Source: Phascolomyces articulosus (lineage: Eukaryota > Mucoromycota > Mucoromycetes > Mucorales > Lichtheimiaceae). Taken from it: DNA of 64,000 nt. The notes under the pieces were generated by a model. It was given only the letters and a program-made list of their open reading frames with translations. It was not told the origin of the DNA and did no database searches. A program made the translations under genes and the position numbers. Shown piece after piece: positions 35,901 to 50,123 of the stretch (position 1 is its first letter; each line of letters starts with the position of its first letter). Location of the stretch: NCBI GenBank assembly GCA_025677815.1, contig JAIXMP010000007.1, positions 186,001-250,000 of the forward strand. The letters run 5' to 3'.

Positions 35901-38900
35901 TATAGGAAAATAAATTACTATTCCTTGTATCATTGATAAGTCTACTATCACATAATGTCTCGATATATTATGAATATTCAAGAACGAAAATAGAGTGCTT
36001 ATCATCACAAAAATAAACAAAAATAGATATTCAAGTTACAACAAAATTTATGAATGGAATAAAAAGGTTGTGTCATTTCAGCGATTCATACCAAATTTTA
36101 GAGTTACTAGTGTCGTGTATATATTTTGACGGAAGTCCAAGCCAACAATACAAATAGCAGTTAATAACAAATAGATATAAAATAAAGAATAACGGATCGA
36201 TCCTGTTTATTCAATGAAGATAATGGGGGTATTTATATGTTTTCTAAATTACTGAGAATATAATATATAATGTAATAGATGATGGTAATAATAGAATAAA
36301 ACTAAGCGTCTTGGCACTAGTGATGATAATACTGATAATAATAATTATGACGATGATGCCAAGCAGAGGTTGCTAAGCATCGCAAGAAGTATTCAAAAGG
36401 GAGATAATGATGATGATTATTTTTAGACTAATAATCGTACAAGAAGTATCAAAAAAAAAGGCAAAAGGGTTACACCAGGAATCTTAGCTACGACACTAGT
36501 AATTATATTTTTTTTGTTTTCGAGAATACACTTTTGTTATCAGCTACGACTTTTGGTGGTCAGTATAACATGATACCAAGAATACGCCTTAATAACATGA
36601 TGATTATCAATTTAAATTTCTTTACAACAAAAATGAATTAAATAAAAGAATGTTTTCATTCATTTTAATTCTTGGAATCCACCAAAAAAGACCCTAATGT
36701 CAATCAAAATAGTATTTGAGAAAATGTATCAGAGTAAACAGCAAGAATATAGAATGAGAATAATAAAATGATGGTGACGGTATCGAATTTTTAATCAACA
36801 AGTACGTTCATTATATACATCAGAAACAACAAACTCTTTAGAAGATACGATATAGTAACACTAGGGCAACTACATATTCATCATAAAATTAAAGAAATAG
36901 CTAACCATGCACCATAGGTCGCATTATTCTGATAATGGGCTCTTGAACCCTCCCCCCTCGCTTCCCAGAGAACCAACAAGACATATACAAGGAGTGCTAT
37001 ATTGTATTTTATTGTATATTTCATTAGATCAAAATTATTTTCTGAAACTTTATTACATGCACAAATGTGTAGTAATATCAACAAGTGTTATATAGTAACT
37101 CAAGTTGATCATGAACTACTAGCGATAATTCATGACAAAACTTCAATCAAAATAGTAACTGATTTCATTAATTACGTAGACAAAAGTAGATCATCATACG
37201 GTAAGGAAATTTCAATCATCATCATTGAACACACAACTGTATGTATTTGAACTATAAGGAGAGGCGACAAATATATATTTCCAGTCATTCATCACTCAAT
37301 AAGAAGATATTATAAAAATAATGAGATACAGAATCAATAGGTAAAACATCCAGTCTCTTCTCCATTATTACAAAACAAACGACTTAATGAGTGTCTATTA
37401 ATTGACTAAAAACGCAGTGTTAGCTTCGTGAAATTATTTCTTTTTATACTAATTTAACCATATAGCTTGTAAATCTTATAGGATAACGAGTTTCACGTAA
37501 TATCATTTACAAACAAAGATTACCACAAATACAATACGCAAATCAGGATTAAAATTATGAGAAGATACTGTTTTTTTCATTCGTTGTTTGGTCAATTTTT
37601 TCCGGATTGGCCATATGCAAGATTTTGGTAGCCCTGTTCTGTCGCCATCATAAAATACTTAATTGATCTTCGCAAAACAATTCTTTAATCTATATCAATA
37701 AAAGCTTTGATTGCATTACTGTTATTTTATTTTGTATAGTAAATGTTATATAATTTAGATGAGGACAGATGAACAACGCTATTTGAAGAATCGAGTATGC
37801 ATTGAATTGAATAGAAGGATAAATATAATAACCATCATCATTAATATTTATATATGAATAACTTTACAATGATACTCAGAAAGATAATATAGTCGAAAAA
37901 AAAATCGGAGTCACATCAGTTGAATCATTGTATACCACCAAATAAAAACAAAAGTAATTAATAAAAGAAAGGTGGTAGCACCATCATATACTGAAAAAAA
38001 AACTTAACAAGTCCCTATTCCATTGGTTGTAACATCAAAAATAAAAAGGATATATAGCAACAATTAATATTAAATAGAAAATCCTAATAAAAAAAGTATC
38101 ATTATTGGAATGTATCATTATTTGGAACCAGCAAAAAAAGTGCAGGCTATCCATTTTTAACTTGTCATATCCAAGAAATGATAATTAATGGACACTCGAT
38201 CAGTAATTGAAATGGTAATTGAAGAAATTTTCGGGCTGAGGAATGGTGGATAGCTTCAAACATCCAGGCTCTCATTACAATTGAATGAGGTATAAGTTGT
38301 TCGCTTCATCAAAGAAATTCCGTCCATAAGTCATACATTTATTCTATGGAGAGAGATCCTGTCAGAATACAAATGTATAGTATTAGCTCATGAACCCTAA
38401 TAAGAAACGTACTAGATATTAATCTCCACAAGAAACATTCTTATTACTAGGCCCATCATTAAGTTCTATTTTTTGCAACACAGTACACTAGTGGAAATTT
38501 CAAATAAAGTTAATATCTCGCCTATTAACCATTGTACCGATTTAGATACACATTAAACATCTATTAAGAATATCTTAAGAATTCAATAACGGAATTGGGT
38601 AGTGGTATTGATGACATGATATATATTGTTCCTGCTGTCGTACCTCCTTTATTCTTTACCCGAGGGGATATTATGGGCCACAACGATATGATTGATCGTA
38701 GCCACTCAACTTATTTGTATACCATTTATTTTGTGAGATTAAAGGTGCTCGACGTAATTATTAGTAAGCAGCATGTAGTATTTTCCTTCTTCCAGGGCTA
38801 ATCACTCTAATCAAGCAACAAAATATGTATCCTAGATGACATAACTAAGTATATGAGAGCATCAAGCTTATTTAAGACGTTACGTGGGTCTACCGATATA

Positions 38901-39694
38901 ACATATGAATCACTAACCCGTAAGTAGTGATGAAAATGCTAATTGTTTTTAATAAGAGCACTGTCCACCACTGTTATTTCGACACAGAAAAATCATATCA
39001 ATGGCTTCACTGCTGATACTATATAAACTGAATAGATGTCAAGGTCCTGTCATTCTAAATTAATGTAAAGTTCTATTACACAGTACTACTGCAATATGAA
39101 AACTATTCTCATGGTGTTCGATCCGCCTCTAATTATATTATCATAGCAGCAAATTCACCACGATTTAATACCTCCCACGAACTATATCGTCCTTAATAAC
39201 ATTCTTTATCCATGCATCATAAAATATTCATGTACAACAAGAACTACTAGGAAACTAGTCAAACAATCATAATTGATAGTAACATAGTCAAAAATAGTGA
39301 ATAGAGAAAAATATGTTTCTTCTTTCTACCTTTCCGATAAAAAAAAGATTTTTCAAGAGATTTACTATATATAAAATACGAGTCAGTGTCCTTTTTTTAT
39401 AACTATTAACAAATAAATATGCACTGTGCGATTAATCACGCATAAAAGAGGATACTTTACATAATATATCACCAAATCACATTTTATGCTTAGTTATTAT
39501 TAAGTAACCAAACATTAAGAGAAGCTCCCACAGTGATGATTGTCTATAAAATAGTAAGCAAAATAATTGATCATTCTCGAGAGTATAAACATGCATATTC
39601 TAAATGTGTACATCCCTTCATGCACACTCCCAACAAATTTTGTTTACTTTATACTATCTTATATCGGATTCCCTTAACTTTAATATATTAATTA

Positions 39695-39732
<38 letters not shown>

Positions 39733-41156
39733 TGTTGGATTTAATGGGCTTATAAAAATAACCAACCTCTCTTTTTTTTATGCGCACAGTATAAAAGTAT
39801 ATGCATTTACGCCATCCTGAATCTCTCCGCTTGCATGCTTCTGTCTGTTCCTACTACTGAAAAAAACACTGTCCCATCGTACTACAAATATGCTGTATAA
39901 CATTGTTCAAACATAGAAATGAACCCAGCAATGCTGTTCCCTTATATACTAACGAAGAATTCTTTGTTTCTTTTTCTTAGTATCTTAAGTAACCAATGGT
40001 TCTTTTTTAGAGTTGCTCCTGAAAAAGAACAGTGCATAAAGTTACTGAATAATAATAATAATGGAAGAGTGCTTATTCAATATTCAGTGACATCATCACC
40101 AGCAGCACCATTATCACCATGATCAATCGATGATGATGATGAAGGGTGTGAGATTTTTACCAGCTATAGTAAGTCATCTCCTAAAATCTATCGCGCCATT
40201 CGCTATCAGCTGGTACATATCACTTGAATCGATGATAAAAAAGAGCGTTATCGTTAGACTGATTGCCCAACTTCTGTATGAGCACAGAAGAATAAACACT
40301 CAGTATATAAATTTTAATAGAAAGGAGTATTAGTATAAGGAAGAGAGGGGAAAACGACTTCTAGTCATTTAATAAATAGTAATAATAATTTTGTTGATCA
40401 ACAATCAATGAATTATAAGAAGTGATAGATGTGATAATGATAATGACTCTACATTTACAACAAAGAAAGTAGGATCATTGTATCTGATTATTTACTAGTA
40501 CTTGGATAAAATATATATATAAAGATCCCCTAGATATATACATATGAATATAATTATAAGGCACAAGGAGTTAATAATAATTATAAATTATATAAATATC
40601 TAAACTTACTTTTCCTTTTTAGTGTATAAAAGGAGCAACAAAAACAACAACAATGTTTACATTTGTACAATAATAATCATAATAAATGAATATCAATTCA
40701 CGCAACACATTGTGGAACCCTTAAATACAATCCATTTTTCTTGCAAATGACCTCCTCTTCATTAAAAGAAAAAGAAGGGTGGCGTATATATATATATATA
40801 TATATAATAGAATTTGCTTAAAAGAACCACGAGTATTTTTTTTATTTTATGCTGATTTATTTAAAATAATCCTATCGACGAGATAAAATGAAAAACCCTC
40901 GAGATTGAAAGGCAACTTAGTTTCTTTAACCGGAAAAAGAAGGCTGTTTTTTTGGAGTTTTTTCCTCTTCCTTTTTCTTCTTCTACCTCATATTATATAT
41001 ATATATATATTAATAAAATAGAAAGCGAGAAACGTTCGATACTTTTTTTTCCCTCATTGTGTTTTTCCTCCGCTCTCAAACTATTTTTTTTTCTTACTCT
41101 TGCATTCCCACTATTTTTTTTTCTTCAAAAGAGAATAATTATACCAATATAACCCA
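30000..41156. other. Gene desert, 11 kb
   Basis: No exon-like structure with family motifs was found. The first 3 kb is rich in homopolymers and trinucleotide repeats (for example GAA at about 32,158-32,179). From about 33.5 to 40.3 kb the sequence is AT-rich but lower in long repeats, with only short chance frames and no splice-linked coding. Long A-runs occur at about 31,041-31,065, 34,963-34,988 and 39,697-39,730. The last kilobase is the promoter side of the CM1-protein gene, with pyrimidine-rich tracts just before 41,157. Confidence 0.45.
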
Positions 41157-44100
41157 ATGCAAAATAGTAGTTGGCGTGGAGTGACAAGCCAACAACTCCC
41201 ATTGGATGGTGAAACACATAGTGAACCTTTACAATTTGGTTCAGAACCGTCTTTAACCAAAGTATCACTTTTTGGTGGCGATTCTTCTTTTAACATGATT
41301 ACAGACGAACCTTCTTTTCACCCTTCTACCTCACCCCTTCCATTGGAGATTCAGGAATCAATGCATCATGACGATATATTAAACGGGGATGACGATCAAA
41401 AGACACCTTTACCAGAGAATAATACTCATGAACAGCAGCACCATTTTTTAGAACCACACCAACGTCCTACAACAACGCAAAGTTTATTTCCTGATCAAGA
41501 AAGTTTATTTGATCAAGAAAGTCGTCTTGAACTACAGTTTGAAGTGTTATCAATGGCCGATGCAAATATTCATTCGGATAATAATAGTACAAGTCTTAAT
41601 AATAAATCATCTTCACGGAATGATTATAAGTTGGATAGTGGTAGTTATCATGCAGTCAATATCACCAATGGAAATAATCATATCAATAATAACAATACAG
41701 CAGAATCTCAAAAAGAACGATCTGCCACGTTAACTTTAAAAGAACAAGAAAAGGTATGAGCTTTTTTGTTTTCTTTTTCGTCATGTTAATAACAGTAGTA
41801 ACTATGTTTATTTTTATTTATGCACCAAAAAAAAAAAGGGGGTCCCAGCTACTAATAGAAAATCATCCATAGACTATTGATACATTGAAAAAGGATAATT
41901 TTGGTTTAAAGCTCAAAATTTATTATCTTGAAAAACGTTTGGATGATATTTCTCCAGATCAAGTAGATAATGCTCTGAAAGAGGTAAAAAAAAATAGTTC
42001 AAGGCAGGAAATGAAATGGATAAGTGGTTAAATATAAAACTGACTTTTTTTTGTAGAATGTGGATCTCAAAGTGACTATCCAAACACTCACGCAGGAATT
42101 AAAACGATACAAGAAAATGATTTTAGATTTACAAGAAACCATGGATCTCTTGCATCGTAGTAATCAAACTTGTCCTTTACCACATGGCATGTCCAACGAA
42201 GAACAGGAAGAATATGAAACAGCATTAAGTAACGCTGCTCAATATCAAGAAGAAAACAAACGATTACATAAAATGATTGCTGAATTGAATGCCGAGAATA
42301 CAAAACTACGTGTTCGATCATCACAAACGTCGAGTCCTATGCGTATCAGTAGAAGCAACAGTAACGGTAGTAGTAGTCGACATAACAATAGTCACCATGA
42401 AGACGAGAGCGATTTTTGGGTCAACCATCGACGATTACAACCCAACAACAATAGTAATGGAAATGGAAATAATAAGGATGAAGTGGACATGTATCGAAAA
42501 GAATGGTTACAAGCAAAACAAACGATTGAACGACAAAATCAAACAATTCAACTTTTACGTGAAGAAAATGAATTAAATAGTGCTTCAGGTGGTACTCGGT
42601 CGCCAGCTCGGTTCAATACGAATGAAAGCCTCGTACGATCTATTTTATCGGATCGGGATGCTTATGTATCGAAAGCAGATCACTATTTAAAATCAAATCA
42701 AGAATTACAAGAGGTATATTTTGTATTCATCAATTTTCGTTTCTCGTAGTACATGAACATGGCATATATTTTTTTTGGATATTAGATTATGTAAATTCTT
42801 ATACGTTATGGATAAATTGTTTAGAATCTTGGACGTATGCAAGAACGTAATTCCGAAGTCATGACCCAATTAATCAACAAGAACAAAGAATTAGACAAGA
42901 TGCATGAAAACATGGATGATTTGGTACGATCCTTGCATGATGCCAAACAAAAGTTACGAAACAAGTCAGCCGAATGTCAAAAATTACAACAACAATTGGA
43001 TTTGTTGCAGGATAGAAATAGAGTTAAATCCTCTGTGAATGTAGCAGAGCTTTTGGAAACAGTTGAAAAGTTGCGTCAAGAACATTTGGATCGCACCAAA
43101 CTTGTTGAAAAACTGAAGGCAGAATTAGAGGATCGGGATTATGTGCATCAAAATGAAATTGCAAAATTGGATGCAGAAATTGAAAGACGTGAGCAAGAAT
43201 TTATGGCCATGGAGGCTCAGGTTGTCAAGGTAAATAAATAGGTTTTTTTTTGCCATCAACATCATTATCATTATAACAGCAGGTGTTTTTTTATATATCA
43301 TGTCACTTTTTTTTTCTTTCAACGAAATGACTAATTTTCATAATTATTTAACCAAAAAAAAAAAAAAAAAAAAAAGGTCACCAATGGTGCTGAAAAACTA
43401 GAAGCGCACGATAAAGAAAAAGACAAAATAATTAAAGAATTAGAACGTCGACTTCATGAACGATCATCAGAAGAAGGAGATTATGATGAAGACTTTGAAC
43501 GATTAGAAGAAGAATTACGTTTAAAGGATGAACAAATTGCCAAATACGAACAACGATTGGAAGAGGTAGAAACCCACGAGACGGATCTGACAGATTTGGA
43601 AGAGCGATTTATGCAAGTGGAGCAAACAATGCAATATAAAGATGATCAGATCAAGGAACTAGAAGAAGAACTTGAATTGATGTTACAAAAGACACAAGAA
43701 GCTAATCAACGATATGAAGAAGATTTACAAATTTTGGAACGACAATTTCAAGAAGTAGAACAAGCCATGCGTGAACGAGATGTACGGATAGCTTCTTTGG
43801 AAGGACATCTTGAAGCACAAACGGATGCGATTCAACGTGAAAAGGGGTTACATCATGAAGAAATCAAAGAATTAGAAGATAAATTACGTGAAATGGCGAA
43901 TTTGTTACGAGAAAAGAACATGTTAATGGCTAGTTTGGAATCACAAATTGAACATCGAGCAGCGGGTGCTCAGGATGCAGCTCAAGCGTATGAACATGAT
44001 TTGGCAGATATGAAAGAGGTAAAGGAGGAAACATACGTTTTTTGTAGACGGTGGGAAAAAAACAAATTTACTCAACGTATATTTTGTGTAACAATCACAT

Positions 44101-44882
44101 TTTTAGCAATTGGGTTCACGCATGATTGAAGCCGAAGAAGAATGGCAAACGAAATTGACAGATTTGGAAGAACAATTAAAAGCAACGACTGATCAATTGA
44201 AAAAAGATCGACGACTTGCCAATGAAAAATTAACTGAAGTTGTCAATGCCAAAAGATTTCTTCAACAAAAATTAGAAAGTGCCAATAAGAAAAATGGGTT
44301 ATTAAATGATCTTTTAGCTCAATATCAACGTTCACAAGAGGTATATAATTCATTATCATTATCATTCTATATTCTTCTAAACTTTTTACTTATTTTTTTC
44401 TGGCATGTTTTTTTTTCTCACGAATTGTTTCATCATAATTTTAGTCAAAACATGGATCAGCAAGATCAACTCAGGCACAACAAGCTTTAACTAAATTGAA
44501 TCAGGAACTTCAAAATGAAATACAAGACCGTGAACGTGCATTACAACGTGAAAGTGCTCGTTTACAAGAATGCGAATTGGATTGTGCTCGATTACAAGAA
44601 GAATTGGAACAAGTAGAACAAGAAAAACATCACCTGAATGATTTATTAACAAGACGTAACAGTATGATCACGCGTTTATTTGAAAGACTTGAGGTAGGAC
44701 GATAATAATAATAATAAAGTGGGATGAGAGAAGAAGAAATTAATTATGATTAATTTTTATAGACCACAAATGAACGTAAAGCTGTTATGGAAAGTGTATT
44801 ATTACGACAAGCAACCGAAGAAATGATTGATAGTAGTCAATTTGATAAACGTGCTGACTCTGCAATGAGTTCACAACGATGA
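41157..44882 (+). CDS. CM1-motif coiled-coil protein (Mto1/Pcp1/centrosomin-like)
   Basis: Predicted spindle-pole or cytoplasmic microtubule-organising factor that recruits the gamma-tubulin complex. Eight exons (41157-41753, 41873-41983, 42057-42713, 42825-43229, 43377-44018, 44107-44340, 44445-44693, 44763-44882) give 1,004 residues in one frame. Residues 1-190 are disordered. The CM1 signature (centrosomin N-terminal motif 1) spans the exon 1/2 junction, about 193-260: TLKEQEK joined to TIDTLKKDNFGLKLKIYYLE. The rest is nearly continuous coiled coil, interrupted by a Ser/Asn-rich stretch around 320-360. The start is ATG at 41157 (MQNSSWRGVTSQQ). Intron 1 contains a TACTAAT-like branch site. 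Fission yeast Mto1 and Pcp1 and Aspergillus ApsB share this plan; which of them is the ortholog cannot be decided here. Confidence 0.85.
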
Positions 44883-45843
44883 TATCATATTACCTTATAT
44901 TCATCTTATTTACATAATATATACATACTTTATACAAATGCATCCTTCATCCTCATCCACTCATTATTCATCCTATTCAACTATAACGATTCCCCCTCCC
45001 TCTCCTCTCCTCCTTATATTCAATTCAATTATCTTGCATCATCTATAAATCTCCATTATCCTTTTGTACATAATATATATAAGTAAAAGAAAAAGAAGAA
45101 CAATTTCTTCTTCTTCACCTTCCCCCCAAAAAAACCTACTTTTTTTTATTAATATACCCTGTTTTTTTTCTACCCATCATTTTGGCATAAAGTATTGTAA
45201 AACCAAAATAAGAGAGATGCATATTGATAAACTATTGAATGTAGCCAATGACGTTTAAACCTTTAACCCATAATAAGGAAAGATAAGATGTTAAAATTTA
45301 TTGGTTACAAAAATATTGGCTCCGAATCAAAACAAATAACAGTAACAGCATAAACCTTTTGTTTTTTTGGATTGATGGGGGAAGAAAAAGATGCGTATTC
45401 TCTGCCAAATAAAGGAGAGTTTGTCTTTTAAAGGATTTATATTGGATAAAGATAAAGAAAAAAAAAGATCTTGTTGAGAAGAAGAAGTTTCTGTTTAATG
45501 CAAAAAGATAAATGATCGCTTTTTAGGACTGTTTTTATACAAAAAGAATATCCAAATTAAGAAAAGTATCTATCCATGGCAAATTATAGCCTGGGCAATC
45601 AACTTTTTATTTTATAACTTATTTGGGGGGAGGTTATCGTTATCCTTGTGTAATAAATAGTGTGTGAGAAGGTCTCTGTTTCTTATACTTATACAACAAC
45701 AACTACCAAAGTCAGTCGAAAAAAAAAAAAGAATAAAAAGGCGTTTCGTTTCAATTCGGGTCTTCTCTTTCTCTTCTTTTTTTTTTCTTTCTTTTCTTCT
45801 TTATCCTTCTATTTTATTATTTTGCTGTAAATAAACTCTCACT
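44883..45843. promoter_or_regulatory. Intergenic/promoter region upstream of pyruvate kinase
   Basis: No gene found. The 75 bases before the pyruvate kinase ATG form a strong C/T-rich tract (about 45,760-45,830), a feature common before start codons of highly expressed fungal genes. No specific factor site is claimed. Confidence 0.5.
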
Positions 45844-48266
45844 ATGGCTCCTGTCGTTACTCCTGAAATCACTTCAAGCGTTCAGTGGCTCTCTCAAATG
45901 AATGTTGATGTTGAACCTACTGCTGGTCGCAAGTCGAGTATTATTGGCACTATTGGTAAACATTATATATTGTTTACAGTGATGGCCCTCAAGTTCCCTT
46001 GTTTTTTTTTTTTTTTTTGGAACGCGTGTGTTATTCTCACACAAAGTGTCTCTCCGCTCCTTTTTGTTATTATTATTATCTGAAACTAAATTCTTATGAT
46101 CATTATTTTAGGTCCCAAGACAAACAGTGTAGAAATGATTACTCAACTTCGTAATGCTGGTCTTAACGTTGTTCGTATGAACTTTTCGCATGGTTCTTAT
46201 GAAGTAAGTTATATCTTCTCTGGTAATCGCGGTATTCGACGGGAATATTTGGGGGACTTGTTTGAGATATATATTTTTTTTTGGACCTGCGGAGATCTGC
46301 CCGATGCAAAATGATCATAAATAAAATTGGGGGGGAAATATACTTTTTTTTTGGGAAACTTTGTTCAAGAAGATGAATGTTATTAATATAATGAATCCTA
46401 TATAGTATCATCAATCTGTTATTGATAACACTCGCAAGAGTTTTGAATGTAAGTTGTTTATATATTGAACGTTTGGAAATAGCGTAAGGAAGCAGAAAGA
46501 CTTACATAAAACAAAAATTATTATAATATAGTATATCCTGGTCGTCCTGTTGCTATTGCTTTGGATAACAAAGGTCCTGAAATCCGTACCGGTAACATGC
46601 GTGATAATGTTGAATTACCTATCAGTGCTGGTCATGAAATGATCTTTAGTGTCAACCCTGAATATAAGGATATTTGTGATGACAAGGTCATGTATTTGGA
46701 TTACAAGAACTTGCCTCTCGTCATCAAGCCTGGCAAGATGATCTATGTGGATGATGGTGTTCTTTCTTTTGATGTCTTGAGCATTGATGGAGATGATATT
46801 ACTGTTCGTGCTCGTAACAATGGTCGTCTTTGCTCTCACAAGGGTGTCAACTTGCCCGGTACCGATATTGATTTACCTGCTCTTTCTGAAAAGGATAAGG
46901 CTGATTTACGTTTTGGTGTTCAAAACAAGGTCGATATTGTTTTTGCCTCTTTTGTTCGTCGTGGTCAAGATGTGAAGGATATTCGTGCTATCCTTGGTGA
47001 AGAAGGTCGTCATATCAAGATCATTTCAAAGATTGAAAATCATCAAGGTGTTATGAACTTTGATGATATTTTGGCTGAAACTGATGGTGTCATGGTTGCA
47101 CGTGGCGTAAGTAGTTTAAGGAGTTGTGTGTGGTTATTTTGGAATTATATATTATGAAGAACGATTAGATAATGGAAATGGCTAAACGGTTTTGTTCAAA
47201 CTTGTTTATAATTCTATAGGATATGGGTATTGAAATTCCTTTGGAACGCGTTTTCATTGCTCAAAAGATGATGATTACAAAGTGTAACCTTGCTGGCAAG
47301 CCTGTCATCTGGTAAGTTGCTTTTTTTTTATCATCATGTAATTATCAAACAAAATAATAATCATATGTTTTCTTTTTTTTTTATAGTGCCACTCAAATGT
47401 TGGAATCCATGACAGTAAGTTAATTAACCTCTCAACAACAACAAAAAAAAATATCGACCCATATAATTTCTTATGATAAAAACTCTAAATTATTCCCCAA
47501 ATTTTTATTTAGTACAACCCTCGACCTACACGTGCCGAAGTATCCGATGTTGCTAACGCCATTTTGGATGGTGCTGATTGTGTCATGTTGTCGGGTGAAA
47601 CTGCCAAGGGCAATTATCCCGTTGAAGCCGTTACTACCATGCACGATATTTGCCGTTTGGCCGAATCTGTCTATTGTTATCCTGCTCACTTTAATGAATT
47701 GCGTCAGTTGACTGCTTTACCAACCGAAACCACAGAAACTGTCGCATGTGCTGCTGTCAGTGCTGCTCATGAACAATCGGCTGGTGCCATTATTGTTTTA
47801 ACCACTTCGGGTAACAGTGCTCGTCTCATTTCCAAGTATAAACCTCAATGTCCTATCATTGTCGTCACTCGTAATCCCCAAACAGCTCGCCAAGCTCATT
47901 TATATCGTGGCTGTTTCCCCTTCACTTATCCCAAGCCCAGCTCTCATCCAAGGGCTGCTTTGTTGTCTCCTAGTGCTGCTCATCTGAGTCCAGCAGATGT
48001 TGCCCCATGGCAAGAGGATGTAGATGCTAGATTGATGTGGGGTATGGAACAAGCTATTAAATATGGGTAAGTTTGCATTTTTATTACTATTACTATTTTA
48101 TGGTTAGCGAGAGGTATATAAAAAAAGATCATGGAAGACTTATTCTTTTTATTATTATTATTATTATTATAGTTTGTTGAAGCATGGTCAAGCTGTTGTT
48201 GCTGTACAAGGCTGGAAGGGTGGCCTTGGCAACACAAACACTCTCCGTGTCTTGTTTACTCCTTAA
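45844..48266 (+). CDS. PYK: Pyruvate kinase
   Basis: Last step of glycolysis: phosphoenolpyruvate plus ADP gives pyruvate plus ATP, in the cytosol. Eight exons (45844-45955, 46112-46203, 46406-46448, 46532-47106, 47220-47311, 47387-47414, 47513-48066, 48173-48266) encode 529 residues; exon 6 is a 28-bp microexon. Landmarks are [13 protein letters not shown] and [18 protein letters not shown] (substrate and cation binding), [12 protein letters not shown], the active-site segment [10 protein letters not shown], the MVARGDMGIEIP metal-binding motif, and the C-domain with [16 protein letters not shown] (effector loop) ending [19 protein letters not shown]. About 20 extra residues, Pro/Ser/Ala-rich, sit at about 454-478 between [11 protein letters not shown] and WQEDVDARL, where family members I know are shorter. 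All catalytic motifs are present, so the gene should be functional. Confidence 0.96.
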
Positions 48267-50123
48267 ATTATTATCAATTTATCAACTGTTCATTTTTCTT
48301 TGTTCATTTTTTCTTTACCCTCATCCATTTCACACACTCAAATCAATTCAATCCATCCATCTCTCCTTTGTTTTGCATCATATATCACCTCTTTTTTTTC
48401 TTCTTCTCAAAGAATTACACCATTATATATATCTTTTTATTTATAAATAAAAACAAAAAATGAAGAAATTTCAATATATAAATTGTTACAAAAAGATGGG
48501 GAATTCATTAAAGTGTATGGGAAGTTTAATTTAAGAATAATTTGGTTTCATTTCTTATTATACAGATTAATCATCGATTTATCTGAAACAATCCAACAAG
48601 CCGACACTCTAGTTGATTGTATGAATTTTCAGGAACAAAATGAATACTTTAACCATTCTATGCCGATAGCCTTATTCTTTTTTGGGGGGGAGATAAAGGA
48701 AAAACGAAGAGGTGTAGATCAGAAAAAAAAAAAAAAGAATTTTGCTTATCGACATAAAATCTATAAAAGTGGGAAAACTGGAAAAACACGGAAAAATATG
48801 GAGTAGGATCGCTGAATGATAATAATATCTATGCTTGCTTTTAAGATCAGAATACTTACAAGTGAACCAATAAAGATCTTTATTTGTACAAACATTAATC
48901 TATCCATTGTGAAAAAGAAAGGCGTTTAATCTCGATCGATTACGTATCAATTTCCCGAAAGAGAAATTAATACATCATGTTGTTGAATGATATCAAAAAA
49001 ATCAGGGCAATAAAACCATTGTTGCCGTATAAAGGATCAAATATTCAGTTGTTTGGGATAGTACTTATTTTTATCCATATCTGAATTATATGCATAGGTC
49101 AAAGAAATAAATGATATTAAAAGCAGTCTGTCTATTTGGATACAGATCTTTTATCATTGAATTGAGAATAAATGCTCTATCTATCAGGCGCTATTCCCTT
49201 TTCGAAACTGTCGAAATACTCGAGTGATACACAAACGTGCTTGTTTGTTTGTTATTATTTGTTGTTACATTATATATCAAATCAATCTTATTATCTTTAC
49301 TGATAGTGCGATATTCTTTCTATCATAACTATCGTCTCCACTATTGATTTTTTTTTATAAAGATGCATAAATCTAATGCATTATTGCATTTTGCTTCTGC
49401 TGTTAATATGTGAAGCCATTTATTGTTTAAAATAATAGAGGATGAAAAAGAGAGAGTGACACAGATTATATATAAGAAACAAGCAGAACCCAAGATGGGC
49501 ACTTCTACTATACGAGAAAATACAAAATCAAAAAGAGGAAGCCTTAGTAGAAAATGATCCAGTTTTTGGTGTATCATCATTTAAAGCTATACCATATTTT
49601 ATTATAATAATAAACATACGGGTGAATGATAGAGAGAGAACATAATTCAAGGATTGATAGGGTATGTAAATGGTATGAGAGGAACTGTTTAGTTTAATGA
49701 TTTTTACTAGCAGCCATAAAGCAACCCGGTTCTTGTTCCAAACAAAATTTCCTTCAGTTTTATCAAGAGTTCGAAAAATCCAATCCTGTGTTGTAATCGC
49801 TCTTTTTAGTCAGTCGGTACTATAGCCAATCTTATTTTCGCGCAAGCGATTTGCTAGACTACCATCAAACTAGACCACCAACAAAAAGGTATTTTACCAC
49901 TGATTATTTGAAAGCAAATATTTCCAGTAAAAATCTCCATTGCTTTTTTTGGAGAAAAACGCTGTAGTAGTTTGATATGACAAGCGATACTCGTCATTTA
50001 TTTTCTTGAATGCCAAAAGCTACTACTTTTGTTGCCAGAGACCCATAAATATACACTTACAAATGTTGTGGTGCTTTTTTTTCCAAAGTATATATACTGT
50101 AACGTTTTCATTATATAAAAATC
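48267..50123. other. Intergenic region downstream of pyruvate kinase
   Basis: The first 200 bp is T/C-rich and probably holds the pyruvate kinase 3' end. The remainder is AT-rich without supported coding or RNA features. Confidence 0.45.
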
